From: an uncultured Bacteroidota bacterium
Lineage (GTDB): Bacteria; Bacteroidota; Bacteroidia; Bacteroidales; UBA12481
Length of the DNA stretch: 40,440 nucleotides
Reading direction: 5' to 3'
NCBI GenBank assembly: GCA_903919065.1
Contig: CAIXHD010000397.1
Span: 1 to 40,440 of the forward strand
Every line of letters begins with the position of its first letter. Position 1 is the stretch's first letter. A program made the position numbers and the translations under genes. Below, one piece after another: positions 25,614 through 34,179 of the stretch. The notes under the pieces are model-generated. The model saw only the letters and a program-made list of their open reading frames with translations, was not told the origin of the DNA and searched no databases.

Positions 25614-26641
25614 CTCAACAAAACTGGGACAACCTGCTGAGCCTGATCCGCGGAGACTTGTTAACTGTACGTCCGACAAGCTTTATTATAGATTGTCCCT
25701 GGCTTCCAAACTGGGCTGGGGTGACAATGATTGATTTTTTCACCAACGACGAAACCTGGTTTCAATGTCATTGGCGTGCAGCAGAAACCTTTCCGGAGGT
25801 CATGTTTTTGCCGGGCTTCTGGTCGGAGTTTGGAATGTGCACCGAGCCATCAGCCTTCGGAGCCAGATGCAGCTTTCCCGAAAATGAATTTCCTCATGCT
25901 CACCGCGTAATATATTCAAATGAAGAAATTGACCGCCTGATAAAACCAAATCCAAAAACTGATGGACTCCTGCCGTTTATGCTGCAGCGTTTGGTGAAAT
26001 TCAGGTCGAGGATTGAAAAGACCAACCGGCAAATTCGATTTTCCGTTTCCCGCGGTCCGCTGAACATTGCCTCTTACCTGATGGGAACCACGGAATTTCT
26101 CATGCTGATCATGATGGAACCAGAGAGAGCGCACCGCCTGATAAGACTGATAACCGACTTTCTCATTGAATGGCATGACTTACAGAAGAAGACCATTGAC
26201 AGTATTGACGGGATCTTTATGCTGGATGACCTGATCGGGTTTTTAAGCCGTGAACAGTTTGAAGAATTCGGGTTACCCTATTTTAAGGAATTGTACGACA
26301 GGCCGCTTTCGGTAAAATTTCTTCATAACGATGCTCCTTGCCGGGAATCTGCACCCCTGTTGGAAGGCATGGGCATTAACCTTTTTAATATGGGTACCGA
26401 TGTTTCTCTCAATGAACTCCGAACCCTTGCCGGCAATAATATCACCCTGATGGGAAACCTTCCCCCGCGTGATGTACTGGCTGCCGGAACTCCGGATGAA
26501 GTTAAGGATGCAGCAGCAATCATGATCACTAATCTTCAGAACAGTCGACGGATTTTACCGTCATGTGGCGGAGGCTTGCCCCCCGGAGTAAGCTCGGAGA
26601 ATATCAGGGCTTTCCTTGATGGGATTTCCAGTGTAAAGTAA
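25610..26641 (+). CDS. UroD-like (uroporphyrinogen decarboxylase superfamily) protein
   Basis: A 343-residue cytoplasmic protein with the UroD fold. The end of the chain shows the family block SCGGGLPPGVSSENIRAF, preceded by NITLMGNLPP and FLHNDA, as in corrinoid-dependent methyltransferases of the MtaA/CmuA branch, where His and Cys bind zinc. True haem-pathway UroD has an N-terminal arginine-rich signature that I do not see. An ATGA overlap with the preceding lipoprotein gene links it to glycan use and not to haem synthesis. Methyl transfer from a methylated sugar or cofactor is one idea (inference); no corrinoid protein is in the window. Confidence 0.8.
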   Translation: MTQQNWDNLLSLIRGDLLTVRPTSFIIDCPWLPNWAGVTMIDFFTNDETWFQCHWRAAETFPEVMFLPGFWSEFGMCTEPSAFGARCSFPENEFPHAHRVIYSNEEIDRLIKPNPKTDGLLPFMLQRLVKFRSRIEKTNRQIRFSVSRGPLNIASYLMGTTEFLMLIMMEPERAHRLIRLITDFLIEWHDLQKKTIDSIDGIFMLDDLIGFLSREQFEEFGLPYFKELYDRPLSVKFLHNDAPCRESAPLLEGMGINLFNMGTDVSLNELRTLAGNNITLMGNLPPRDVLAAGTPDEVKDAAAIMITNLQNSRRILPSCGGGLPPGVSSENIRAFLDGISSVK

Positions 26642-26642
26642 T

Positions 26643-27047
26643 TTATATTGCCAGCTCCCAGGCTTGCTTCAGCCAACCGAGGAGTTGTTCATCAATTTCT
26701 TCTACGCTTTCAATTTTTATTGAATTGCTAAAACGGTTGCCTGAATGCTGATAATTTTGATAAACCGGAAATTCATCGATTGGCTCTTCACTTATAAATA
26801 TCACGGTAAGATGATTTTTTTTAATCAAAACCGTGAGAAAGGTCGATAACCGCCGACCCGTGATGCCCCATTTTCCTGCACGGATCTGTACCTCACCAAA
26901 CTCTAGTACGCGTTCAATCAGAGTATTAAAAAGCTTCCGGACATCATCGCTTTTACCGAAGAAAAAATCCTCGATGTTATAATCAATGCAAGAATGGCTC
27001 TGATTATTTCGCGTAAATTTCCGACCGCATTCCGGACAGATCCACAT
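26643..27047 (-). CDS. Zinc-ribbon plus DUF5655 protein
   Basis: A 134-residue protein. Residues 1-20 form a zinc ribbon (MWICPECGRKF ... HSC). The remainder matches DUF5655, a small domain common in Bacteroidota and other bacteria in proteins of unknown role, with KWGITGRRLSTFLTVLIKK and the helical end GWLKQAWELA. Only one base lies between its stop and that of the convergent UroD-like gene. Family assignment is fairly sure; function is unknown. Confidence 0.75.
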   Translation of the reverse strand: MWICPECGRKFTRNNQSHSCIDYNIEDFFFGKSDDVRKLFNTLIERVLEFGEVQIRAGKWGITGRRLSTFLTVLIKKNHLTVIFISEEPIDEFPVYQNYQHSGNRFSNSIKIESVEEIDEQLLGWLKQAWELAI

Positions 27048-27064
27048 TTAAACCGATATGAAGC

Positions 27065-28045
27065 TTAATAAGTATTTGTGACGCGGCTTTGTACAACAAC
27101 CACATAGTCTCCTTTTCCTTTTCCTTCATCTTCGAGTTTCTTAAGCTCGTCCTGAGTGACAGTGGTTATGACCATGATTTTTGCGTTTGGCTGGAGTCTT
27201 TTCAGGTACCAGACAATTCCTTCGTGATTGTCTGAATGATAGGATCCGTTATAGTGGATGAATTGTTTACCCGGACTATAATACTTATTCATGAACCAGG
27301 CCATGGTAGCATCTTTTATCGCCTGAGCCTTAATGACGTTATCACCATTATGGGCAGCCATTGCCGGTGGCATGCCGGGAGCGCCGGGCATTGCTGCGGG
27401 CATGGCAGCTGGCATTGCTGCTGGTTTTGCAGCAGGCATTGCAGAAGGTTTTGCCGGTGCCGGAGTTGGAGTTCCGTTCATAGCGCTGAGCATATTCTTG
27501 TAACAGGGAACTTCAGGGTCGAAAGCTATTGGCAATGGAGGCAAGAAAGCTTTTGCTTCTGCAGATAAGGAATCGAGTGCCAGAAGTCCTTTAGATGCCA
27601 CCAGGGAGGCGTACCTGCGCGGGACATTAGTTGCCACGAAAGGAATATTCTTCTCTTTGGCAAACATCAGAAGAGGCTTATAATCTGTTGGATAATTCTT
27701 CCATAATCGGCAATCCTCGGAGAACTTTTTCTCTGTAAGCCAGCCCTTAAACATTTCATCTATAAGGATTTGATTATCAGTCTCGAACATTTCTGCTCCT
27801 AAAACCAGATCCTGGCCTTTACCTTCATATAAGTCGCGTGTAATTTCCAGTTCCAGCCAATGAGCGATGGCATTATTGTGAAGCTCACCGTAAAAAACGA
27901 AATCAGCCTTTTCGAGGTCCTTCATCATTTTACTGTATTTCACATCATTCCCGTCCCCGGTAAATATCTGGTATGCAGGCTTATCCTGCGACCAAGCAGA
28001 TATGGAAACAAAAAGAACTGTCAGAGTGATCAGGAGATTTTTCAT
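27065..28045 (-). CDS. ChaN-like haem/iron-associated protein with Met-Pro-Ala-rich insert
   Basis: A 326-residue exported protein (signal peptide ending SAWSQ). The ChaN family is shown by VFYGELHNNAIAHWLE, the GAEMFETDNQ block, FVATNVPRRYASLVA and the late HYNGSYHSDNHEGIVWYL; ChaN-type proteins bind haem and are linked to iron uptake. Between about residues 193 and 230 a low-complexity segment of repeated PAAMPAAM and PAAKPAAM replaces part of a loop. Metals, haem or copper may interact with its methionines (inference). It lies downstream of a strong terminator of the subtilase gene, so it needs its own promoter. Confidence 0.8.
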   Translation of the reverse strand: MKNLLITLTVLFVSISAWSQDKPAYQIFTGDGNDVKYSKMMKDLEKADFVFYGELHNNAIAHWLELEITRDLYEGKGQDLVLGAEMFETDNQILIDEMFKGWLTEKKFSEDCRLWKNYPTDYKPLLMFAKEKNIPFVATNVPRRYASLVASKGLLALDSLSAEAKAFLPPLPIAFDPEVPCYKNMLSAMNGTPTPAPAKPSAMPAAKPAAMPAAMPAAMPGAPGMPPAMAAHNGDNVIKAQAIKDATMAWFMNKYYSPGKQFIHYNGSYHSDNHEGIVWYLKRLQPNAKIMVITTVTQDELKKLEDEGKGKGDYVVVVQSRVTNTY

Positions 28046-28104
28046 TCGTATTTAATTTATTGTTTCAAGGCAAATCTGTTTTGCTTTGGTGCGAATGTAA
28101 TATA

Positions 28105-28138
28105 AAAAGGCTGTGACAGAAAATCTGCACAGCCTTTT
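28105..28138 (-). terminator. Rho-independent terminator of the subtilase gene
   Basis: A perfect 11-bp inverted repeat (28105-28115 with 28128-28138) with a nested CAGA/TCTG stem is followed on the minus strand by a T-rich tract. It lies 20 nt after the stop of the subtilase gene. Confidence 0.8.
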
Positions 28139-28157
28139 GAATATTTTTTCAGGATGG

Positions 28158-29366
28158 TTACTTGTGAGCAATCGGATCAGCCTTTCCGTCAGGATCGCCG
28201 ATAACATACTTATCCGTGGTAATTGCACCCAAAAGCAGCAAGCCGGCAACGTGAGGTGCAGCCATTGAAGTTCCGCTCATTGTTGCATAACCGCCACCTT
28301 TGTAACAAGAATAGATACTTACACCCGGGGCACAGTAATCAATCGGTGGATTGCCAAAGTTTGAGAACGAAGCCCAGGTATCGCCGGTACCCATTGCAGA
28401 TACCGTATAGATATTGGCACCATTTACCCGTGCAGGGGAATGGTTATTAGCATCGTCGGACTCATTTCCGGCAGCCAGAGCCACTTTAACATTTGCAGAC
28501 ATAGCCAGAACAGCAGCATCAAGCGTGGTATTCACTCCACCACCCAGACTCATATTTACAACATCCCCAGACGAAGCGCTACGGGTTACATAATCAATAC
28601 CTGCAAGAACAGCAGATATGGTACCGTTACCCAATTTATCAAGAACCTTAACCGCAACAACGGAGGCACCGGCGGCAACTCCAACAACGCCAATAGTGTT
28701 GTCTTTAGCGGCAATAATACCTGCCACATGGCTTCCGTGACCGTTATCATCATTAGCTGTTTTTATACGCAGAACAAATGATTTGGAAAGGAGGGTATTA
28801 ACATTCAGATCAGGGTGTGTAAAATCAACGCCGGTATCAATAATCCATACCTTTGCTGTACCTGAATAGGTTACTCCGCCACCAACACGGGTTATGCCCC
28901 AGGGCATAACTTCTGCTGGCTGGGTTACTACACTGACAGGAGGTTTTCCAAGCTCAATCAAACCGTCGGGCTCAATGCTTTTCACCATCGGATCTTGGCG
29001 CAGTTTTTCTAACTGATTAGCCGATAAGCGTGCAGCAAATCCCATAAAAACAGTGGTATATGTGTGATCAACCTGATCGTTACCAACACCTTTACCATTA
29101 AGGAAACGGTTGAGGTATCCGTTCATGACAACTTTGCGCTGATCGTAATCTTGTTTTCCTGCAAGTTCACCAGCCGCTTCAAATCCCTCATTAAGTATGA
29201 CAATATACGATGCAGCTCCGTTATTACCTGATTTCAAGCTATTAACCGGCTGGAAATCTCCAGGTGCATTAACATCAGAAACAGGTTCCTTGCTGCAGGA
29301 AATCATCACGAAGGCAGATGCCGCCAACAATAAAAGTACGGTACCGAAAAGGTTTCTTGTTTTCAT
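28158..29366 (-). CDS. Subtilisin-family (S8) serine protease lipoprotein
   Basis: A 402-residue lipoprotein with lipobox MISC (Cys24). An I9-type inhibitor propeptide (about 52-135, with YTTVFMGFAARLSANQLEKL) is followed by the S8 domain: Asp177 in WIIDTGVD, His210 in NGHGSHVAG, oxyanion Asn301 in LAAGNE and nucleophile Ser367 in MSGTSMAAPHVAG. All four key residues are present. Two Cys (YCAPG and YSCYK) may form a disulfide. It has no T9SS tail, so it should stay membrane-anchored. A terminator follows and a possible -7 element precedes it. Confidence 0.93.
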   Translation of the reverse strand: MKTRNLFGTVLLLLAASAFVMISCSKEPVSDVNAPGDFQPVNSLKSGNNGAASYIVILNEGFEAAGELAGKQDYDQRKVVMNGYLNRFLNGKGVGNDQVDHTYTTVFMGFAARLSANQLEKLRQDPMVKSIEPDGLIELGKPPVSVVTQPAEVMPWGITRVGGGVTYSGTAKVWIIDTGVDFTHPDLNVNTLLSKSFVLRIKTANDDNGHGSHVAGIIAAKDNTIGVVGVAAGASVVAVKVLDKLGNGTISAVLAGIDYVTRSASSGDVVNMSLGGGVNTTLDAAVLAMSANVKVALAAGNESDDANNHSPARVNGANIYTVSAMGTGDTWASFSNFGNPPIDYCAPGVSIYSCYKGGGYATMSGTSMAAPHVAGLLLLGAITTDKYVIGDPDGKADPIAHK

Positions 29367-29391
29367 TGTTTTATTTTCTCTGAATTATTTT

Positions 29392-29399
29392 CAAATTTA
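29392..29399 (-). promoter_or_regulatory. Possible -7 element (TAAATTTG) for the subtilase gene
   Basis: On the minus strand TAAATTTG matches TAnnTTTG 26 nt before the start codon. A TTTG lies upstream but at a short spacing, so only the -7 box is well supported. Confidence 0.4.
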
Positions 29400-29558
29400 T
29401 GGGCAGGTGAAACAAAGTACGCTCAAATTGAATGAATAAACCAAAAAAAGAGGCATATATTCACACCCGTTTGATCAAATGTAATATGATACTGTTTAAC
29501 GAAAATAAAGAAAGCATTTAACTTTTTGACGAATATCAAAGTAAATAAAATTATTTGT

Positions 29559-30584
29559 ATGAAAAAAATTCACAAGTTCCTGATAATATCATTACTAACA
29601 GGCCTGGTAGCAACATCAGCAAAGAGTCAGGAAGCAATAGATCTGATTTTAAGACCTTTTCAGGTTACCCTTTTTCCACCGGTAGGCACAAATGGCTTCG
29701 ACAGTAAAGATTGTGTAAATAAGATTTCACTGAATGTTTTTTGGGGTGTACATGCCGGTCTTGAAGGAGTGGAGTTCGGAGGATTCGCAAATATTGAGCG
29801 TGAATTCGTTATTGGCGCGCAATTCGCCGGCTTTGGCAATTTTAACCGTGGCAACCTTAAAGGTCTGTCGTTTTCTGGTTTCATGAATACAGCAAGCTCA
29901 GTTCATGGTGCTCAGGTCACACACTTTATTAATATTGCTGACGAGGTTCAGGGAGCACAGGTCAGCAATTTCATGAATGTAGCAGGCACGGTAAGAGGAG
30001 TGCAGGTCGGATTTCTTAATATCGCCGACAATTATGAATCAGGTGTTCCTCTCGGCATTATTAATATTGTAAAGAAAGGATACAAGGAGTGGGAGGTTTC
30101 GGGAAGTGAATTATGGAATCTTAACGTCGGTTACCGGATGGGAGTTGATAAATTATATACGCAATTCATGGCCGGAAGCAACTGGAAGGAAGAGAACAGT
30201 TTTCTTGGCCTTGGTTTCGGAGTTGGTTCGAGGTTTGGAATTACGAGATATTTCAAAGCATCCGTTGATTTAATATCCTACCGCATTCTCAGCCAGAGCA
30301 TGAATCATGATATGAATCAAGGTATGCGTCCGGGGATGAACCAGGGTATGCATGAAAGGCAGAGGGCGACCATGCTGGAACAGGCGCGTCTGACCTTTGA
30401 CGGAAGGATCTTAGGGCATTTCAGGTGGTTTGCAGGTCCAACATTTAATCTTCTTATTGCACCTTATTCCTATCCGGAAGAGCTTATAACAGACCATATT
30501 AAACCGAAAATGATTTATTCAAACACCTCAGGGTTCAGCTCAGTAAGAATGTGGCTGGGGTGCAGCGGAGGAATAAGGTTTTGA
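29559..30584 (+). CDS. LA_2272-type surface repeat protein
   Basis: A 341-residue exported protein (signal MKKIHKFLIISLLTG ... SAKSQ); the start at 29559 is preferred over 29526 because it directly begins the signal peptide. Residues about 70-165 hold repeated hydrophobic-Gly strands such as GGFANI, GFGNFN, GFMNTA and FINIADEVQGAQVS, the pattern of LA_2272-type surface repeats. The rest reads like a beta-barrel or beta-sheet outer-membrane protein. A Met-rich stretch at about 247-271 (MNHDMNQGMRPGMNQGM) is inserted before the last strands. Role is unknown. Confidence 0.65.
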   Translation: MKKIHKFLIISLLTGLVATSAKSQEAIDLILRPFQVTLFPPVGTNGFDSKDCVNKISLNVFWGVHAGLEGVEFGGFANIEREFVIGAQFAGFGNFNRGNLKGLSFSGFMNTASSVHGAQVTHFINIADEVQGAQVSNFMNVAGTVRGVQVGFLNIADNYESGVPLGIINIVKKGYKEWEVSGSELWNLNVGYRMGVDKLYTQFMAGSNWKEENSFLGLGFGVGSRFGITRYFKASVDLISYRILSQSMNHDMNQGMRPGMNQGMHERQRATMLEQARLTFDGRILGHFRWFAGPTFNLLIAPYSYPEELITDHIKPKMIYSNTSGFSSVRMWLGCSGGIRF

Positions 30585-30720
30585 TGGGATTATGGAGTGA
30601 TTTATTGATGTTGTAATGTGATAATTGAGGAAACCTGGGTTTCATTGCCAGAATCTTTATTATTTTCATAGTTTGTTTGATGGATTCCATTGATTAAAAC
30701 CAAAATTAAATTCGATTTCT

Positions 30721-31326
30721 ATGTCGTTGCCCGATCCACGAATTGATTCCTACATCAACAAGTCCGCACCTTTTGCTCAACCAATCCTGAGGCATATACG
30801 CAGGTTAGTCCACAAGGCTTGTCCTGAAGTAGAGGAGACCCTGAAATGGGGATTTCCTCACTTTGATTATAAAGGAGTAATGATAAGCATGGCCGCCTTT
30901 AAGTCGCATTGCACATTGAATATCTGGAAAGCAATCCTGATACAGGGTATTGCGCCGGTTGATGAAGGAGACAGTGCCATGGGACAGTTCGGACGAATAA
31001 CAAACATCACCGATCTGCCTGATGATGATACCCTTTTAGTCTATTTTCGTGAAGCAAAGCGCCTTAATGATGAGAACATCAAAGTTCCGCAAAAGCCAAA
31101 AGATTCAGCAGTTAAAGAACTGAGCGTTCCGGAATGCCTTGTTGAGGCCCTGAAGGAAAATCCTCTTGCAGCGGAAACCTGGGACAAATTTGCTTACAGC
31201 CACCGGAAAGAATACATAAATTGGATCAATGAAGCCAAAACAGAGGCTACCCGCGATAAACGCCTGAATACCACTATCGAATGGCTTGCCGAAGGAAAAA
31301 CGCAGATGTGGAAATATGCCAAATAA
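30721..31326 (+). CDS. YdeI/OmpD-associated, DUF1801-type protein
   Basis: A 201-residue cytoplasmic protein. The N-terminal DUF1801 (frataxin-like fold) domain shows RLVHKACPEVEETLKWGFPHF and the C-terminal YdeI-like part shows the helical ending AYSHRKEYINWINEAKT. Such proteins are common in Bacteroidota; bacterial homologues have been linked to iron or stress responses, without firm function. The gap before it (30585-30720) holds nothing definite. Confidence 0.8.
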   Translation: MSLPDPRIDSYINKSAPFAQPILRHIRRLVHKACPEVEETLKWGFPHFDYKGVMISMAAFKSHCTLNIWKAILIQGIAPVDEGDSAMGQFGRITNITDLPDDDTLLVYFREAKRLNDENIKVPQKPKDSAVKELSVPECLVEALKENPLAAETWDKFAYSHRKEYINWINEAKTEATRDKRLNTTIEWLAEGKTQMWKYAK

Positions 31327-31340
31327 CAATATTCATTACT

Positions 31341-31703
31341 ATGGAAACCAAGCCAATTGTCAAAAAGCTAAAAACAGTTCTCTGGATTTTAGCAGCCATA
31401 CTCCTTTTGACCCTTTTGGTCGGATTTTTCGTGGATTACCCAAAATGGCTTGAACAACTACTAATTAACATACTGATTTTCAGCAGTGGTCTTGCCTTTC
31501 TTTATAATGCTTATCAGATACGCCGCTCCGACCGCACCTTTGCTTTCTCTTACCTGATCATCGGATTTGTTCTTCTGATTGTTCCATTTATGAGTCTGGC
31601 ATTCGTAAAAATCATCGCAGTTGTGGCAATCGGATTCTTTCTGCTGACCAACCAACAAGTTAAAAAAATCATCAATAAACGGGACGATAATTCAAATTCA
31701 TGA
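31341..31703 (+). CDS. Small polytopic membrane protein
   Basis: A 120-residue protein with about four transmembrane helices (residues 11-30, 37-57, 68-86 and 90-106) and a charged C-terminus (IINKRDDN). The ATG at 31341 is preferred; an earlier ATG at 31281 overlaps the YdeI-like gene. Its TGA overlaps the ATG of the GH35 gene (ATGA), so it is the first gene of a coupled operon. No family is recognised. Confidence 0.65.
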   Translation: METKPIVKKLKTVLWILAAILLLTLLVGFFVDYPKWLEQLLINILIFSSGLAFLYNAYQIRRSDRTFAFSYLIIGFVLLIVPFMSLAFVKIIAVVAIGFFLLTNQQVKKIINKRDDNSNS

Positions 31704-33532
31704 AAACAATTTCAAGACTTGCTTTTACGGCATTTTTATTCTGTTCGATATCAGTCTACGCACAGCAGGGTAAGCATACATTTAGTTTAGGCCAGAAAGA
31801 TTTCCTGCTCGACGGGAAGCCATTTCAAATGATTTCAGGGGAGATGCATCCGGCGCGCATACCTGCGGAGTACTGGCGTCACAGAATTCAGATGGCCAAA
31901 GCCATGGGTTGCAATACTATTGCTGCTTATATATTCTGGAATTATCAGGAACCGGTTCAAGGGGTTTTTGATTTTAAATCAGGCAATCATGATGTTGCCC
32001 GTTTTGTTAAAATATGCCAGGAAGAAGGCATGTGGGTATTGTTTCGTCCGGGTCCCTATGTTTGCGCTGAATGGGAACTCGGTGGCCTGCCACCTTATCT
32101 TCTCCGCATACCTGACATCAAATTACGCTGCCGCGATCCAAGATACATGACTGCTGTTGAACGATATGTTATTGAAATGTCAGCACAGATCAAGCCTTTG
32201 CTGGTAACGAACGGCGGCCCAATTGTAATGGTGCAGATTGAAAATGAATATGGGAGCTTCGGAAACGACAAATCCTATCTGGAAGATCTAAGAACGATGT
32301 GGGTACAGAATGGCATCAATGTACCGTTCTATACGGCCGATGGTGCAACTCCTTATATGCTGGAAGCGGGAAATATCCCGGGAGCAGCTATCGGATTGGA
32401 TTCAGGATCAAATGAAGGTGACTTTGCTGAAGCTGCGAAAATCAATCCGAATGTTCCAGCCTTTTCCAGTGAAACTTACCCCGGATGGCTTACACATTGG
32501 GGAGAGAAATGGGCACGGCCTGACACAACAGGACTCTTGAAGGAGGTTAAATTTTTACTCGATTCCAAGCGTTCATTTAACCTTTACGTGATTCACGGCG
32601 GGACCAACTTCGGTTTTACTGCTGGTGCCAACTCCGGCGGAAAAGGATATGAGCCAGATCTGACAAGTTATGATTACGATGCCCCGATTTCGGAACAGGG
32701 ACAACCAACACCTAAATACTGGGCATTGAGGAACCTCATCATGAAATCGACCGGTAAAAAAACGGAACTGCCAAAGGCCATTCCAACAGTCGGGATCCCG
32801 GAAATAACGATGCATGCTTTTACCACTGTATGGGATAATCTGCCGGCACCGGTTTGGTCGGTCCAGCCGAAGCCTTTTGAAGCATACAACCAGGATTATG
32901 GTTTCATCGTTTATAAAACAAAACTCATTGGTCATAAAAAAGGCAAGCTCACCATTACTGAGCTTCATGATTATGCAACCATTTTCCTGAACGGAGAATA
33001 TATTGGCAAGCTCGATCGTCGTGAAGGCAACAAAACAATTGATATTCCGGCCAGTGAGGCAAAAGATCCGGTACTGGAGATACTGGTTGAAGGTATGGGC
33101 CGCATAAATTTTGCACAATATCTTATCGACCGTAAAGGAATCACTGACCGGGTTACACTAAATGGGATGACACTTATGAACTGGGATGTATATAATCTCC
33201 CTTTCGATGAAACCTTTATAAAAAATCTGAAACCCGAAACCCAAACCGAGCCGAAGGCGAGCTCAGCGAAGCTAAACCTGAAACCCGGAACCTTTTTTAA
33301 AGGTACCTTTAATTTGACTGATCCTGCCGACACCTTTATTGACCTTTCAAATTACGAGAAAGGAATAATTTGGGTGAATGGCCATAACCTTGGAAGATAC
33401 TGGAATATCGGTCCTCAGTTCAGGCTGTACTGCCCTGCACCATGGCTTAAAAAAGGAGCCAACGAAGTGGTGGTTTTCGACCTGCACCAGACTGAAGCCA
33501 AACCATTGAGTGGAAAAGAAAAAATGGAATAA
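31700..33532 (+). CDS. GH35 beta-galactosidase, secreted
   Basis: A 610-residue enzyme with a signal peptide (ends SVYAQ). The TIM barrel has GEMHPARIPAEYW, RPGPYVCAEWELGGLP, acid/base Glu183 in IENEYGSFG and nucleophile Glu258 in SSETYPGW, then GGTNFGFTAGA. GH35 enzymes release terminal beta-galactose, for example from galactan oligomers made by GH53. C-terminal beta domains include the GIIWVNGHNLGRYWNIGPQ block. Residues about 510-527 come from a 51-bp in-frame insertion with a direct repeat, located between two C-terminal domains. The gene overlaps both neighbours by 4 and 1 nt. Confidence 0.93.
   Translation: MKTISRLAFTAFLFCSISVYAQQGKHTFSLGQKDFLLDGKPFQMISGEMHPARIPAEYWRHRIQMAKAMGCNTIAAYIFWNYQEPVQGVFDFKSGNHDVARFVKICQEEGMWVLFRPGPYVCAEWELGGLPPYLLRIPDIKLRCRDPRYMTAVERYVIEMSAQIKPLLVTNGGPIVMVQIENEYGSFGNDKSYLEDLRTMWVQNGINVPFYTADGATPYMLEAGNIPGAAIGLDSGSNEGDFAEAAKINPNVPAFSSETYPGWLTHWGEKWARPDTTGLLKEVKFLLDSKRSFNLYVIHGGTNFGFTAGANSGGKGYEPDLTSYDYDAPISEQGQPTPKYWALRNLIMKSTGKKTELPKAIPTVGIPEITMHAFTTVWDNLPAPVWSVQPKPFEAYNQDYGFIVYKTKLIGHKKGKLTITELHDYATIFLNGEYIGKLDRREGNKTIDIPASEAKDPVLEILVEGMGRINFAQYLIDRKGITDRVTLNGMTLMNWDVYNLPFDETFIKNLKPETQTEPKASSAKLNLKPGTFFKGTFNLTDPADTFIDLSNYEKGIIWVNGHNLGRYWNIGPQFRLYCPAPWLKKGANEVVVFDLHQTEAKPLSGKEKME
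33227..33287 (+). repeat. 51-bp in-frame insertion flanked by direct repeats, inside GH35
   Basis: CTGAAACCCG occurs at 33227-33236 and again, exactly, at 33278-33287, a period of 51 bp (17 codons). Removing one copy would restore a continuous NLKPGTFFKG, so the segment reading ETQTEPKASSAKL looks like an insertion that kept the frame. Confidence 0.75.
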
Positions 33533-34179
33533 TGGATGCAAAAGCACCTTGGCAACTGACCGGCAGGGGATTTATTCTCATGTACCGGCTTCAGAATTCA
33601 TTCATTCGTGAATCCTGCTTTTTGCCGGAAGAATGGATGAAGAAAAAGTGGTCAGGAATGGGTTATGTGATGTTCGTGGATTACCAGAAAAGTCCTGTTG
33701 GCCCGTACAAGGAACTGTTGGTGATTCCAGGCAAATCCCGCTTTGACGGATCGAGAAGGGGAACTATTTCGAAAATTTATGTTGACTCTGCCGACAGCAT
33801 GAATAACGGCCGTCGGAACTGGGGCATTCCCAAGGAACTTGCGGAGTTTAGCTGGACCCAGGAGGGAAGACAGCACGAAATACGTATTGGTGGAGATAAT
33901 GCCTGGATGGAAATCGTGCTTGAACCCGGAAGTTTTCCTTTTCCGGTGGATACCCGCCTCTTGCCCATCCGCCTTCATCAGGAACTCGACAATAAGATAT
34001 TCAGGGTATCACCTCATGGCAAAGGAACCGGCCATTTTACCCTGATAAAAGGCCTGGATGTTAACCCTGAGTTTTTTCCCGATTTAGATCTTGTTGAACC
34101 ACTGGTAGCAATATATGTCGATCCGTTCCGGTTGACATTCCCGGTGCCAGAAATAGAGCCAATCCTTGGAAATCAATAA
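33532..34179 (+). CDS. Acetoacetate decarboxylase-like (ADC superfamily) protein
   Basis: A 215-residue protein. The candidate Schiff-base lysine is Lys101 in NWGIPKELAEFSW, corresponding to the GYPKK block of acetoacetate decarboxylase, and KELLVIPGKSRF and the late FRLTFPVPEI strands also fit. The superfamily includes true decarboxylases and enzymes with other lysine chemistry. The ATG overlaps the TAA of the GH35 gene by one base (TAATG), so it is translationally coupled. Position after a beta-galactosidase argues against classical solventogenesis; substrate unknown. Confidence 0.75.
   Translation: MDAKAPWQLTGRGFILMYRLQNSFIRESCFLPEEWMKKKWSGMGYVMFVDYQKSPVGPYKELLVIPGKSRFDGSRRGTISKIYVDSADSMNNGRRNWGIPKELAEFSWTQEGRQHEIRIGGDNAWMEIVLEPGSFPFPVDTRLLPIRLHQELDNKIFRVSPHGKGTGHFTLIKGLDVNPEFFPDLDLVEPLVAIYVDPFRLTFPVPEIEPILGNQ

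Noticed and set aside
25610-26641. UroD-like gene as haem-pathway hemE
   Set aside because: The N-terminal arginine-rich UroD signature is not seen and the gene is coupled to a surface lipoprotein gene.
27236-27568. Plus-strand frame rich in His, Cys and Trp opposite the ChaN-like gene
   Set aside because: It is the antisense of the Pro-Ala-Met repeat and has no independent support.
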